The notes under the pieces: model-generated
What the model was told of the DNA's origin: nothing
The model's input: the letters and a program-made list of their open reading frames with translations, nothing else
Databases searched by the model: none
Origin: an uncultured Pelagibacteraceae bacterium
GTDB lineage: Bacteria; Pseudomonadota; Alphaproteobacteria; Pelagibacterales; Pelagibacteraceae
Length of the DNA: 64,000 nucleotides
Direction: 5' to 3'
NCBI GenBank assembly: GCA_902578175.1
Contig: CACHBY010000001.1
Span: 43,000 to 106,999, forward strand
In this document: one piece after another, positions 18,698 to 27,445 of the stretch
How positions within the stretch are numbered: position 1 is the first letter of the stretch
Layout of the letters: each line of letters begins with the position of its first letter
Position numbers and translations under genes: made by a program

Positions 18698-20005
18698 ATG
18701 ACAAAAAAAATTACTCTAAATATTAAACAGGTTTTTGATTTAGCTTTAAAAAATCAAAATGAAAAAAATTTTAATGAAGCAAAAAAACTTTATAAAAAAT
18801 TAATTGGAATTGAACCAAGATTAATAGAAGCCCAATATAATTTAGGTGTAATTTATGAAGAGACTCAAAATTATAATGAGGCAATTAAGTATTATAAAAA
18901 AACAATATATTTAAATCCATCGTTTATATATTCTTATAACAACTTAGGATTAATTTATAATAAATTGGGTAAATATAAAGATTCCATAGAGTATTTAACA
19001 AAACTTAAAAAATTAAATCCTCAATATATTAATGCTTATAATAATCTTGGAATAGCTCATATTTCTCTAGGTCAATACAAAGAGGCAATAGAAAACTTTA
19101 TTTTTGCACTAAATATTGATGAAAAAAATTCAAATTCACTTTACAATCTAATTCAGGCGTTAAGATTTTGTATACCAAAAATTAAAAATCCAATTATAGA
19201 AATAAGTAAAGATCTTAAAAAATTATATAAAAATATTAATTTCGAAGAATTACTGATTAACAATAAGGATTTATCAAGTTATTTAAATTCTGCTTATACT
19301 TATAAAAATAAGATTAAAAATTTAAATTTTACAAATTTTTTTGAAACACAAGTTTACAGACAGAACACTACTGATTTAAATTGTAATAGACATCATGATA
19401 TATTTAACAAAAGAAAAATTATTCCAAAATTTTGCTTCGGATGCTTTAAAGTTCAAATTGAACCAATTAATGTTTTAAATTTAATTAAATTATATTTAAT
19501 TTTTGACAATTTTAAATTTCCTCAAAACAATATAAGAAAATGTTTAATTGAGCTAAGACCTGATGTTAAAGGTCTTTACAAGGGAATAATTTATTGCTCA
19601 AGTATACATGAAGCTGAAAAAGTTCTAAAAGATCTTTCTCCACTGCTTAATAAATATTTAAAATATAAATCTGTAATTAGAAGAGGATGTTCTGAATTTT
19701 ATAGTGTGTTTCCTAAGTTTAAAACAGCTAAAAATGAGGATAATTTAATGAAATATAATGATGAGTGGAAAAAAATTGAACTTTATGAAGATGAAAATAA
19801 ACATTATAAAAAACCAGCTTTATTAAGTTCATTAGAAGGTGTTTCCATATCAGACTTAATGATAATTGATAAATGGCTATATTATGCGAGCATAATTGGA
19901 GATAAATCTTTTAAGGATTTAAAATTAGAAATTACTGAGTCAAAATATATTGATTATAAAATGACAAATCAAAAATTATCTCGTATAAACCAGTTTCAAG
20001 AGTAA
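18698..20005 (+). CDS. TPR protein with an uncharacterised Cys-containing C-terminal domain
   Basis: 435 residues from ATG 18698, the first Met after the tRNA. About four tetratricopeptide repeats cover residues 10-150 (EAQYNLGVIYEETQNYNEAI, YSYNNLGLIYNKLGKYKDSI, NAYNNLGIAHISLGQYKEAI), a protein-binding module. Residues 215-435 form a second domain I do not recognise, with RHHDIF (232-237), CFGCFKVQIE (246-255), ELRPDVKGLYKGIIYCSS and RRGCSEFYSVFPKF. The conserved-looking Cys and His could bind metal, but that is inference. No signal peptide. Only 3 bases separate it from the tRNA-Gly CCA end. Confidence 0.8.
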   Translation: MTKKITLNIKQVFDLALKNQNEKNFNEAKKLYKKLIGIEPRLIEAQYNLGVIYEETQNYNEAIKYYKKTIYLNPSFIYSYNNLGLIYNKLGKYKDSIEYLTKLKKLNPQYINAYNNLGIAHISLGQYKEAIENFIFALNIDEKNSNSLYNLIQALRFCIPKIKNPIIEISKDLKKLYKNINFEELLINNKDLSSYLNSAYTYKNKIKNLNFTNFFETQVYRQNTTDLNCNRHHDIFNKRKIIPKFCFGCFKVQIEPINVLNLIKLYLIFDNFKFPQNNIRKCLIELRPDVKGLYKGIIYCSSIHEAEKVLKDLSPLLNKYLKYKSVIRRGCSEFYSVFPKFKTAKNEDNLMKYNDEWKKIELYEDENKHYKKPALLSSLEGVSISDLMIIDKWLYYASIIGDKSFKDLKLEITESKYIDYKMTNQKLSRINQFQE

Positions 20006-20011
20006 ATATTT

Positions 20012-20356
20012 ATGACTGACCTTTATAATAAAAAATGTTTGCCATGCGAAGGTGGTGTAATTCCTTTTGATATATCTGAAATTCATAAATATCAAAAGAA
20101 AGTTGATGGTTGGGATATTACAGAAGATAGAAATAAAATATTCTTTTTGTATAAAAAATTCAAATTTAAAAATTTTATAAAAAGTCAAGATTTTGTTAAT
20201 GAGGTTGGTAAAATTTCTGAAGAAGAGGGACATCATCCAGATATAAGTTTTGGTTGGGGTTATGCAGAAATTAAAATTACGACCCATGCTATTAAAGGTC
20301 TTTCAGAAAATGATTTTATATTAGCTGCTAAGATAGATAAAGCTACTAATGTCTAA
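20012..20356 (+). CDS. phhB: Pterin-4a-carbinolamine dehydratase
   Basis: 114 residues. The family dehydrates 4a-hydroxytetrahydrobiopterin to recycle the pterin cofactor of aromatic amino-acid hydroxylases; some members also act in Moco-related pterin chemistry. The active-site signature is EEEGHHPDISFGWGYAEIKITTHAIKGLSENDF (given here as positions 70-103: key residues His-His-Pro-Asp and Thr-His). It starts 6 bases after the TPR gene. No phenylalanine hydroxylase is in the window. The end overlaps convergent purH by 11 bases. Confidence 0.92.
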   Translation: MTDLYNKKCLPCEGGVIPFDISEIHKYQKKVDGWDITEDRNKIFFLYKKFKFKNFIKSQDFVNEVGKISEEEGHHPDISFGWGYAEIKITTHAIKGLSENDFILAAKIDKATNV

Positions 20357-21881
20357 AATGTCTTGTCTTAGAAAAGACTAGAATAGTATCCGTATCGTTC
20401 GCAAATTTAATAATTTCTTTGTCTCTAACAGATCCAGAGGGTTGAATTACAGCTTGAACGCCTGATTGAACTAATTTTTCAATCCCATCTACAAATGGAA
20501 AGAAAGCGTCTGATGCTGCAACTAAATTATTTCCAAATAAATTAAATTTTCTCATTTTATTAATTGCTATTTCACAGCTATCCAATCTACTTGGTTGACC
20601 TGATCCAATACCAACAATCGCATCATCTTTTGCAAGAACAATTGCATTTGATTTTACATATCTACAAACATTGAATGCAAAAATTAGATTTTTTAACTGC
20701 TTAGAATTTGGTTTTCTTTTAGACACAACTTTAAAATCTTTATTTTTAAATATTTTTAAATCCTCAGATTGGACCAAAACTGCTTCATTTGAGGAAGTGA
20801 ATTTTATAATTTCACTAAGTGAATAATTTGTTGCATCAATTACACGTAAATCTTTTTTATTTTCAAATATTTTTAGGGCATTATTATCAAAACCATTAGC
20901 TATTATTACTTCTAAAAAAAGTTTATTTAGCTCTACTGCAAGATTTTTCTTTATTTTAAAGTTACAAGAAACAATTCCTCCAAAAGCACTTACGGGATCA
21001 CATGCTAATGCAGAATTATAACTATCTACTGGATTTGATTTTATTGAAACACCACATGGGTTTGCATGTTTTACTATTACAGTACCTTTGTTTTTTGGTA
21101 AAGATTTTGAAATAGTTAAGGCAGCAAATATATCGTTGTAGTTGTTATAGCTTAATTGTTTTCCTTGAATCTGCTTTAGATTAGTTGTTAAATTTTTTGA
21201 ATAGTATCCACTAAATTGATGTGGATTTTCTCCATACCTAAGTTTTTCAATTAAATTTGCAGAAAAAACTTTTTTATCTGGCAAGTGTATATTCACTTTT
21301 TTATTAAAATAACTTGAAATTGCAGAGTCATAGTAAGCAGTTTCTGTAAAAGCTGTTCTAGATAGTTTCTCTCTAAATTTTAACGATGTAGTTCCATTAT
21401 TTTTATTCATTTCATCTATTAACTCTTGATATTGATCTGTAGAAGTAATTACCGTTACATCATTATAATTTTTAGCAGCAGACCTAACCATTGTGGGGCC
21501 TCCCACATCTATATTCTCAATTATTTTTTTGTGATTATTTGTACTTTCTAAAGTTTTTTCAAATGGATAAAAATTTACAATTACAAGATCAATATTTTCA
21601 AAATTATTTTTCTTTAAGTCATTTAAATGTGTTTTATTATTTCTTTTATTCAGGATTCCCGCATGTATTTTTGGATGTAAGGTTTTAACTCTTCCCTCTA
21701 AAATTTCAGGAGAATCTGTAAAGTCAGATACTTCTAAACAATTAAATTTTAATTTTTTAATTTCTTTATATGTTCCACCAGAACTAATAATTTTAATGTG
21801 ATATTTTTTTAAAATTTCTAAAATTGGTTTTAAATTATTTTTATCTGATACAGAAATAAGAGCTGTCTTTATTTTTTTCAT
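20346..21881 (-). CDS. purH: AICAR transformylase / IMP cyclohydrolase
   Basis: 511 residues, full length. PurH catalyses the last two steps to IMP. N-terminal MGS-like cyclohydrolase domain (1-about 195) with ISSGGTYKEI, GRVKTLHPKIHAGIL and VDVGGPTMVRSAAKN-like residues; C-terminal transformylase domain with RYGENPHQ, the catalytic KHANPCG and DPVSAFGGIVSCN. It follows rpe and the heparinase-like gene, an order typical of alphaproteobacteria. The start overlaps the upstream gene's stop by one base. Confidence 0.97.
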   Translation of the reverse strand: MKKIKTALISVSDKNNLKPILEILKKYHIKIISSGGTYKEIKKLKFNCLEVSDFTDSPEILEGRVKTLHPKIHAGILNKRNNKTHLNDLKKNNFENIDLVIVNFYPFEKTLESTNNHKKIIENIDVGGPTMVRSAAKNYNDVTVITSTDQYQELIDEMNKNNGTTSLKFREKLSRTAFTETAYYDSAISSYFNKKVNIHLPDKKVFSANLIEKLRYGENPHQFSGYYSKNLTTNLKQIQGKQLSYNNYNDIFAALTISKSLPKNKGTVIVKHANPCGVSIKSNPVDSYNSALACDPVSAFGGIVSCNFKIKKNLAVELNKLFLEVIIANGFDNNALKIFENKKDLRVIDATNYSLSEIIKFTSSNEAVLVQSEDLKIFKNKDFKVVSKRKPNSKQLKNLIFAFNVCRYVKSNAIVLAKDDAIVGIGSGQPSRLDSCEIAINKMRKFNLFGNNLVAASDAFFPFVDGIEKLVQSGVQAVIQPSGSVRDKEIIKFANDTDTILVFSKTRHFRH

Positions 21882-23506
21882 TATATTTTATTTATTTCCC
21901 ATCTGATTATTTGTTCACTTTCATTATTCATGCCTGAAATATATATATTTTGGTTTTCTTGATATGAATTTTTATTACCGAAATATAAACCATTATCAAT
22001 ATTTATATCATAGTTATCACAACTAAATTTCCAACCTTCATCTTCTAATTGTATTAATATAAACTTACTATTTTGTGTTTTCATAACTTTAGATTCAGGA
22101 TGAAGGTGAAACCTAATATCGAATTTAATTTGCTTATCAGGATCTTTTCTTACTATTTTATCATGACCAATAAATTTAAATTGTTCAGGATAGAATTCTA
22201 TTTCTCTATGATGATCTAATTTAAATTTTTTGAAGTAACCATTATGACTAGCTGAAATTTTCCAATAATTTTTTTCAAAAACTATATTTTTATTTTCAAT
22301 TTTTAGATCTTTTTGTATCAAAAAATTATTACTAGATTTAATAAAATCACTTGAAGAGTAATCTTCAATTGAAAGTGTATTTTGTAAAGCACTGCTTTTA
22401 GATAATTTATTTAGTCTGTTTTTTGTATCTGGATAGTACCCGGAATTTGAAATTAATTTTTTATCATTAGAAAAAATTTCAAAAGATAGGGCACCTGCTT
22501 GATAATCTTTCGTGTATATTTTATCTGGATTTGATCCAATATCTGCTGCTAGAATAAATTTTTTATTCTTTAGTATTGCATATCCTGCTAATTCATTGAT
22601 TTGATTTTTAAAAGTATATCCAAATCGTTTTAAATATTGGTCGAATTCATGATTACTAGATGAATAATTTCCATTAAAAAAAATATCTTGCTTTATGTTT
22701 TGCCATATAAAAGCATAACTGGAACCTAAATAATATATAGTCTCATCAACATATTCTGGAATTGGATTTTGCGATTCTTTAAACCACTCTCTAATAATTA
22801 TGAGATATTTAAGATAAAAAACTAAGTTTTGTATGCTTCTTGATCTAGGAAATCCTTGTTTATCAATAGACTGTTTAATTATATTTTTTAATATATTTAA
22901 ACCGCTGTCTAAATAATTTTTTTGATCTTTATACGCTAAACCTGTTAAAATTATTGCAGCACAGCCAATTAGTTTTTCTTCTATTTCACTTAAATTTTTG
23001 ATCTCATTCAACAAATGGTTAGTTTGTTTCTGAAGCATGTGATTAAAAAATAATCTATATTCCTCATTACTATCCTCATAAGTTAACTGATGATTGGAAA
23101 GCCAAGCAATAATTCTTTTTGCAGTAATATTGAATTCCCATATATTCTCATCAAATCTTTCATTCTTATTAATCCAATTGAGAATAATTGATTGCGTGGT
23201 TTCTTTAGATGATTTTAAATCCAAACTAAAAAACCAAAAAAAATTGTTTAGTTTTTTAAAGTCCTTAGAGGAAATATTGTTTTTCCAGATAGCTTCTGTT
23301 GCAAAATCTTCAATTTTATATTTTTTTTTCTGATACCTTATAATTGAAGATAAAAGATGAGGACTTGGTTTATATTCAAAATTGTTATCAAAGGTTTTTG
23401 AAATTCGCTTTTCATAAAAATTTGAATTTTTATATAATTTTTTAAATGAAGATTTTAATTTAAAAAATATTCCATTAGAAAGATTTAAGGAATTTTGAGA
23501 TTGCAT
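21881..23506 (-). CDS. Heparinase II/III-like protein
   Basis: 541 residues. An alpha-helical toroid-like part (about 60-260) is followed by a beta-rich heparinase II/III C-terminal domain with YQAGALSFEIFSNDKKLISN and SSALQNTLSIEDYSS. In active lyases the GALSFE motif is usually preceded by His; here it is Gln-Ala (YQAGALSFE), so lyase activity is uncertain. No signal peptide is visible. This protein sits between rpe and purH in many alphaproteobacteria; its substrate there is not established. Confidence 0.82.
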   Translation of the reverse strand: MQSQNSLNLSNGIFFKLKSSFKKLYKNSNFYEKRISKTFDNNFEYKPSPHLLSSIIRYQKKKYKIEDFATEAIWKNNISSKDFKKLNNFFWFFSLDLKSSKETTQSIILNWINKNERFDENIWEFNITAKRIIAWLSNHQLTYEDSNEEYRLFFNHMLQKQTNHLLNEIKNLSEIEEKLIGCAAIILTGLAYKDQKNYLDSGLNILKNIIKQSIDKQGFPRSRSIQNLVFYLKYLIIIREWFKESQNPIPEYVDETIYYLGSSYAFIWQNIKQDIFFNGNYSSSNHEFDQYLKRFGYTFKNQINELAGYAILKNKKFILAADIGSNPDKIYTKDYQAGALSFEIFSNDKKLISNSGYYPDTKNRLNKLSKSSALQNTLSIEDYSSSDFIKSSNNFLIQKDLKIENKNIVFEKNYWKISASHNGYFKKFKLDHHREIEFYPEQFKFIGHDKIVRKDPDKQIKFDIRFHLHPESKVMKTQNSKFILIQLEDEGWKFSCDNYDINIDNGLYFGNKNSYQENQNIYISGMNNESEQIIRWEINKI

Positions 23507-23510
23507 TAAC

Positions 23511-24170
23511 TTATTTTGTTTTTAATAAATTAATATTCTTTTTAATATCTCCATCATTGCTTTTAAAAACCGTTGTACCAGATACAAGAATATTAGCACC
23601 AGCTTCAATTGCTATTTTGCAATTATCAAAATTTATCCCACCGTCTATTTCAATATCAAAGTTAAGTTTTTCTATTTCTCTAATTTTTTTTAATTCTTTA
23701 ATTTTTTCTAAAACTTCCGGCATGAATTTTTGTCCACCAAATCCAGGATTTACACTCATTATTAAAACTAAATCAATTTTATTTAATAGATTTTTAATTA
23801 AATCTATACTTGTTTCAGGATTGAGGGAAACTCCTACCTTTTTCTTTAGTTCTTTTATTTTATTTATTGAGTCCTCTAAATTATCAGTTGCTTCAGGATG
23901 TACAGTAATTATATCTGCTCCCGCATCAGCATAAGCTTCTATGTATTTATGCACAGGAGAAATCATTAAATGAACATCAAATTTTAATGAGCAATGTTTT
24001 CTAAGAGCTTTAATTACTGGAGGACCTATTGTTAAGTTTGGAACAAAGTGGCCATCCATTACATCTACGTGAATCATATCAGCCCCACCTTCTTCAAGTC
24101 TTTTTATTTCTTTACCTAATTGGCTAAAATCAGCTGATAAAATTGACGGAGATATTTGTATATTTTTCAT
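23511..24170 (-). CDS. rpe: Ribulose-phosphate 3-epimerase
   Basis: 219 residues, (beta/alpha)8 barrel. Rpe interconverts ribulose-5-P and xylulose-5-P in the pentose phosphate pathway. Metal and catalytic residues lie in SILSADFSQLGKEI, HVDVMDGHFVPNLTIGP, FDVHLMI, SVNPGFGGQKF and IDGGINFDN. The heparinase-like gene begins 4 bases downstream. Confidence 0.97.
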   Translation of the reverse strand: MKNIQISPSILSADFSQLGKEIKRLEEGGADMIHVDVMDGHFVPNLTIGPPVIKALRKHCSLKFDVHLMISPVHKYIEAYADAGADIITVHPEATDNLEDSINKIKELKKKVGVSLNPETSIDLIKNLLNKIDLVLIMSVNPGFGGQKFMPEVLEKIKELKKIREIEKLNFDIEIDGGINFDNCKIAIEAGANILVSGTTVFKSNDGDIKKNINLLKTK

Positions 24171-24198
24171 TGATATCTAGACTTACTAGTACCAATTT

Positions 24199-24555
24199 TT
24201 AAAATTTAATTGAATTAAAAAATTGATAAATCTGCCTAGAAATTTCACTTTCAAGAGGAAATGACAACATACCCATTACTGAATATCCTAAAATCCAAGG
24301 CATCAAATAAAATCTAATCATGAAAAAGAACCAAGCCACATAAAGTGGTACCAATGGTTGAATTATGAAAGAAGGAGTTACAGGTCTAAAAATTCTTAAT
24401 AAAGGATTAGTAAATTTTACAAAAGCTTTCATAAAGAAAAATCCAGAGTCTTCTTTTTGAAAGATGTTCATTGCTACTCTTCCAACTAAAGTCCACATGA
24501 TAATTCCAAGAATATAGTCAATTATATAAACTAAAGGATGAAAGTTAGCAGACAT
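24199..24555 (-). CDS. YggT-like integral membrane protein
   Basis: 118 residues, mostly hydrophobic, with two or three membrane helices. The central AFVKFTNPLLRIFRPVTPSFI resembles the YggT pattern TNPILRPIRRxxP, but the rest is diverged. It lies 28 bases upstream of rpe in the same direction, and behind the terminator that ends the symporter operon. A second, clearer YggT protein is at 33766-34056. Function unknown. Confidence 0.65.
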   Translation of the reverse strand: MSANFHPLVYIIDYILGIIMWTLVGRVAMNIFQKEDSGFFFMKAFVKFTNPLLRIFRPVTPSFIIQPLVPLYVAWFFFMIRFYLMPWILGYSVMGMLSFPLESEISRQIYQFFNSIKF

Positions 24556-24589
24556 TAAGGAATTTATATTTGATCTTAAAAAGAAATAA

Positions 24590-24613
24590 AAGGGGCGAAA
24601 TTAATCGCCCCTT
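24590..24613 (-). terminator. Intrinsic terminator after the symporter operon
   Basis: AAGGGGCGA (24590-24598) pairs with TCGCCCCTT (24605-24613), a 9 bp GC-rich stem with loop AATTAA. On the minus strand the stem is followed by TTTATTTCTTTTT. It lies 11 bases past the symporter stop codon and is by far the strongest terminator in the window. Confidence 0.9.
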
Positions 24614-24624
24614 AAAAAGATTAT

Positions 24625-26439
24625 TTATTTTTGGCCGCCGATTACAGATGCACCCGCAGGTACCCTAGAATCATCAACCATTTTTTGTGTTGCAGCGCTA
24701 GGTGCTGAAGTCATTAAACTTACAACAACCATAGCTACTAAGCTAACAGTAGATCCGAAGATACCAAATGTTAACTGAGTAATACCTAAGAATCCGCTTC
24801 CACCACTTCGTACCCAAACTAGATACGCAAATCCAGAAACTAATCCTAAGACCATACCAGCTATAGCACCTTCTTTATTAGCTCTCTTCCACCACACACC
24901 AAGTACAAGTGGCCAGAACAATCCAGACATCGCAAAGTCAAAAGCCCAGATAACTGAACCCAAAATACCTTGGATCTCCATTGCTGCAATAGTTGCTCCT
25001 GCAAAACCAATCACTACAAGTAATACCCTTGCAACAACTAGTCTCTTAGCTGTCTCTGCTTTAGGGTCTACCATTTTGTAGTAAACGTCATGCGAGATTG
25101 CATTTGCGATTGCAAGAATCAAACCATCTGCAGTTGACATCGCGGCTGCTAAACCTCCAGCAGCAACTAGACCTGAGATTACATAAGGTAATCCCGCAAT
25201 TTCTGGTGTTGCTAATACTACGGCTTTACCTCCCATGAAGAACTCGTTTAATTCAACAGTTCCATTTCCGTTAAAGTCGCTTACAAACATCAGATTTGCT
25301 TGGTTCCAGTTTTGATACCAATCGATTGCTTGAACTTCTGCAATTGATTTACCAATAATACCTGTTGGTAAGTTTGGATCAATCAAAGCAAGTTTAGATA
25401 GTGTCGCTAACATTGGTGCAGAAGAATAAAGTAGGAAAATAAAGAATACTGACCAACCTACTGATTTTCTAGCTGCTTTTACACTTGGAGTAGTAAAGAA
25501 CCTCATCATTACGTGTGGTAATGAAGCAGTTCCCATCATCATTGCTAGTGCTAATGAGATGAAAGCCCAAGGTGTTGCGTTTACTTCAGAGTGAGCCTTA
25601 GTAATACCAGCTAACCCTTTAGGCACTGTAGCTAAATCAGCAGCAGAGTTTTTAACAAAACCAAACTGTTGTTCTAACTCACCAATTCTAGCAACTTCAT
25701 CAGCTAACATGAAGTGAGGGAAGAAACCTGCACCTATGTTGTTACTGATCCAGAATACTGGAAGTAGGTAAGCTATAATTAGTACAATGTATTGCGCAAC
25801 CTGTGTCCAAGTTACCCCTCTCATACCACCAAGCATTGAACATAGTAAAATACTTACTAGTCCAACATATACTGCGTATTGGAATGGGATATCTAAAGCA
25901 ACAGCTGCAATAGTACCTGTAGCGTTAATTTGTGCAGTCACGTAAGTGAATGATGCAACAGTTAAAACTATTACTGCCATCAGTCTTGCAGTATTACCAC
26001 CGTATCTTGTACCTACGAAATCTGGAACTGTGTAACAGCCAAATTTTCTTAAGTATGGTGCTAATAAAGTTGCAACTAACACATAACCACCTGTCCAACC
26101 TACAAGCAAAGCCATATATCCATAACCTTTGAAGTAAATACCACCCGCCATTGCAACGAATGAAGCACCAGACATCCAGTCGGCTGCTGTTGCCATTCCG
26201 TTGAACACAGTTGGAACTGTTCTTCCAGCTACGTAATAGTTACTTGCTTGAGCTGTTCGAGATAGCCAGCCAATTAGTGCGTAGATGAAAATGGTAAAAC
26301 CTACAAAGCAAATACCAATTGCTTTTGCAGTCATACCCATCTGCTCACCAATTGCCATCAAGATTATGAAACCTATAAATCCACCGGTGTAGATTCCATA
26401 AACTTTAGGCAAGTTATCTATAAAATTACCTTTAATCAT
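24625..26439 (-). CDS. Sodium/solute symporter, large subunit (acetate-permease-like)
   Basis: 604 residues with about 13 membrane helices; an SSS-family sodium-coupled carrier of the type paired with a DUF4212 subunit. Motifs: YYVAGRTVPTVFNGMATAADWMSGASF, RFGxxTVPD-like GCYTVPDFVGTRYGG, and MSTADGLILAIANAISHDVYY. Residues 388-399 (SDFNGNGTVELNEF around them) match an EF-hand calcium loop in an extramembrane loop. Its codons look richer in G+C than flanking genes, suggesting high expression or a different history. Nearby acsA hints at acetate or a similar short acid, but the substrate is inferred. Confidence 0.9.
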   Translation of the reverse strand: MIKGNFIDNLPKVYGIYTGGFIGFIILMAIGEQMGMTAKAIGICFVGFTIFIYALIGWLSRTAQASNYYVAGRTVPTVFNGMATAADWMSGASFVAMAGGIYFKGYGYMALLVGWTGGYVLVATLLAPYLRKFGCYTVPDFVGTRYGGNTARLMAVIVLTVASFTYVTAQINATGTIAAVALDIPFQYAVYVGLVSILLCSMLGGMRGVTWTQVAQYIVLIIAYLLPVFWISNNIGAGFFPHFMLADEVARIGELEQQFGFVKNSAADLATVPKGLAGITKAHSEVNATPWAFISLALAMMMGTASLPHVMMRFFTTPSVKAARKSVGWSVFFIFLLYSSAPMLATLSKLALIDPNLPTGIIGKSIAEVQAIDWYQNWNQANLMFVSDFNGNGTVELNEFFMGGKAVVLATPEIAGLPYVISGLVAAGGLAAAMSTADGLILAIANAISHDVYYKMVDPKAETAKRLVVARVLLVVIGFAGATIAAMEIQGILGSVIWAFDFAMSGLFWPLVLGVWWKRANKEGAIAGMVLGLVSGFAYLVWVRSGGSGFLGITQLTFGIFGSTVSLVAMVVVSLMTSAPSAATQKMVDDSRVPAGASVIGGQK

Positions 26440-26699
26440 TAGTCGTCTCCTTTTTCACTGAAGCCGAACTCTTCATCAATTTTTTCTTGTCTACCTGCAA
26501 ACCAGAAAATAAGGATCACAAATATCGCAAGAGAACCCTGACATGTGAACCAATAAGTTAATGGATACCCAAAAGGCCCTGTAACTTCGTTCATTTCAGC
26601 TCCGAAAAGGAATATACCCATTGAGAATATAGCCCAGATTGCTAGTGTTACAAATAGCAAACCTCTGGTCTTTTCCCAGTGTTGAGCGTTTTTCGCCAT
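26439..26699 (-). CDS. Sodium/solute symporter small subunit (DUF4212)
   Basis: 86 residues, two membrane helices (about 12-32 and 48-68), with QHWEKTRGLLFVTLAIWA and GFPLTYWFT-like FGYPLTYWFTCQGSLAIFV typical of DUF4212. This small subunit is always encoded just before its large SSS partner, as here with a one-base overlap. A good Shine-Dalgarno AGAGGT (minus strand, 26704-26709) precedes the ATG, unusual in this window and consistent with strong expression. Confidence 0.9.
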   Translation of the reverse strand: MAKNAQHWEKTRGLLFVTLAIWAIFSMGIFLFGAEMNEVTGPFGYPLTYWFTCQGSLAIFVILIFWFAGRQEKIDEEFGFSEKGDD

Positions 26700-26821
26700 G
26701 TATACCTCTCTTTTTTAGTTATAACTGATAAAACCATAACCATTATGAAAGAGAATAAAAGTGTAAAAATAGCCTTATTAGGTTAATTTTTTCATATATT
26801 TTCAATAAAATTAACTTTTTT
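26700..26821. promoter_or_regulatory. Divergent promoter region, symporter operon / hypothetical gene
   Basis: 122 bases between two diverging starts. On the minus strand it contains a TATAAC-like -10 (near 26718-26723) and the AGAGGT ribosome-binding site. No convincing operator palindrome was seen. Confidence 0.35.
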
Positions 26822-27445
26822 ATGGATAAAAAAAATTTAAGTTGGAAAGATTTATCTTTAAGTGATTTCAAAGTTTATTTCTTATCTTTATTTAAAGCTT
26901 TGATTCCAAAATCAAAAATTAAAACTTTAGATGAGTTAGAAGAATTTATTCAAACAAAATCTGCGTGGGTATCACAAGTTACACTTTATAGTTATTTAAA
27001 AACAAGAATGGGAACAAGATATGTTCTCCATTTTGATAATGATGAATTTATGAAATCTGTAAATGAAGCTAAATGGAATATCTATTCCGTTGCTCTTCAA
27101 GATTTAACTTTCTTCACTTTTTCTTATCTAAAAGTTAATTCTAGTTTCATTGAATTAAATAAATCTAAGGAAATTTTTTTAAAAATTTTAGATGACGAAA
27201 CAACAAATAACATGCCTTTAAATATCATCGAAGAAGCGAAAAAAGAATTTGATGAAAGATTGATTAAAATTGATTGGGAAAAGTATCATGATGATCGTCC
27301 CTTCAACCCGAGTGCATTATCATTATATAAATGGGCACCAATAGCTGACGAATTAAAAACTCTTGATAGAAAAATAGTTTTAAATTCTGTTATTTTAAAA
27401 TGGGATGTTATTAAAAAAGAATTTAAAGACAGAATACAGTTTTAA
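26822..27445 (+). CDS. Conserved-looking hypothetical protein
   Basis: 207 residues, soluble, no signal peptide. I do not recognise a named domain. It has a helix-rich, acidic/aromatic composition with segments [42 protein letters not shown] and [20 protein letters not shown] that look constrained. It lies between the symporter operon (divergent) and acsA (convergent, 4-base overlap), and could share regulation with them; no function is claimed. Confidence 0.75.
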   Translation: MDKKNLSWKDLSLSDFKVYFLSLFKALIPKSKIKTLDELEEFIQTKSAWVSQVTLYSYLKTRMGTRYVLHFDNDEFMKSVNEAKWNIYSVALQDLTFFTFSYLKVNSSFIELNKSKEIFLKILDDETTNNMPLNIIEEAKKEFDERLIKIDWEKYHDDRPFNPSALSLYKWAPIADELKTLDRKIVLNSVILKWDVIKKEFKDRIQF

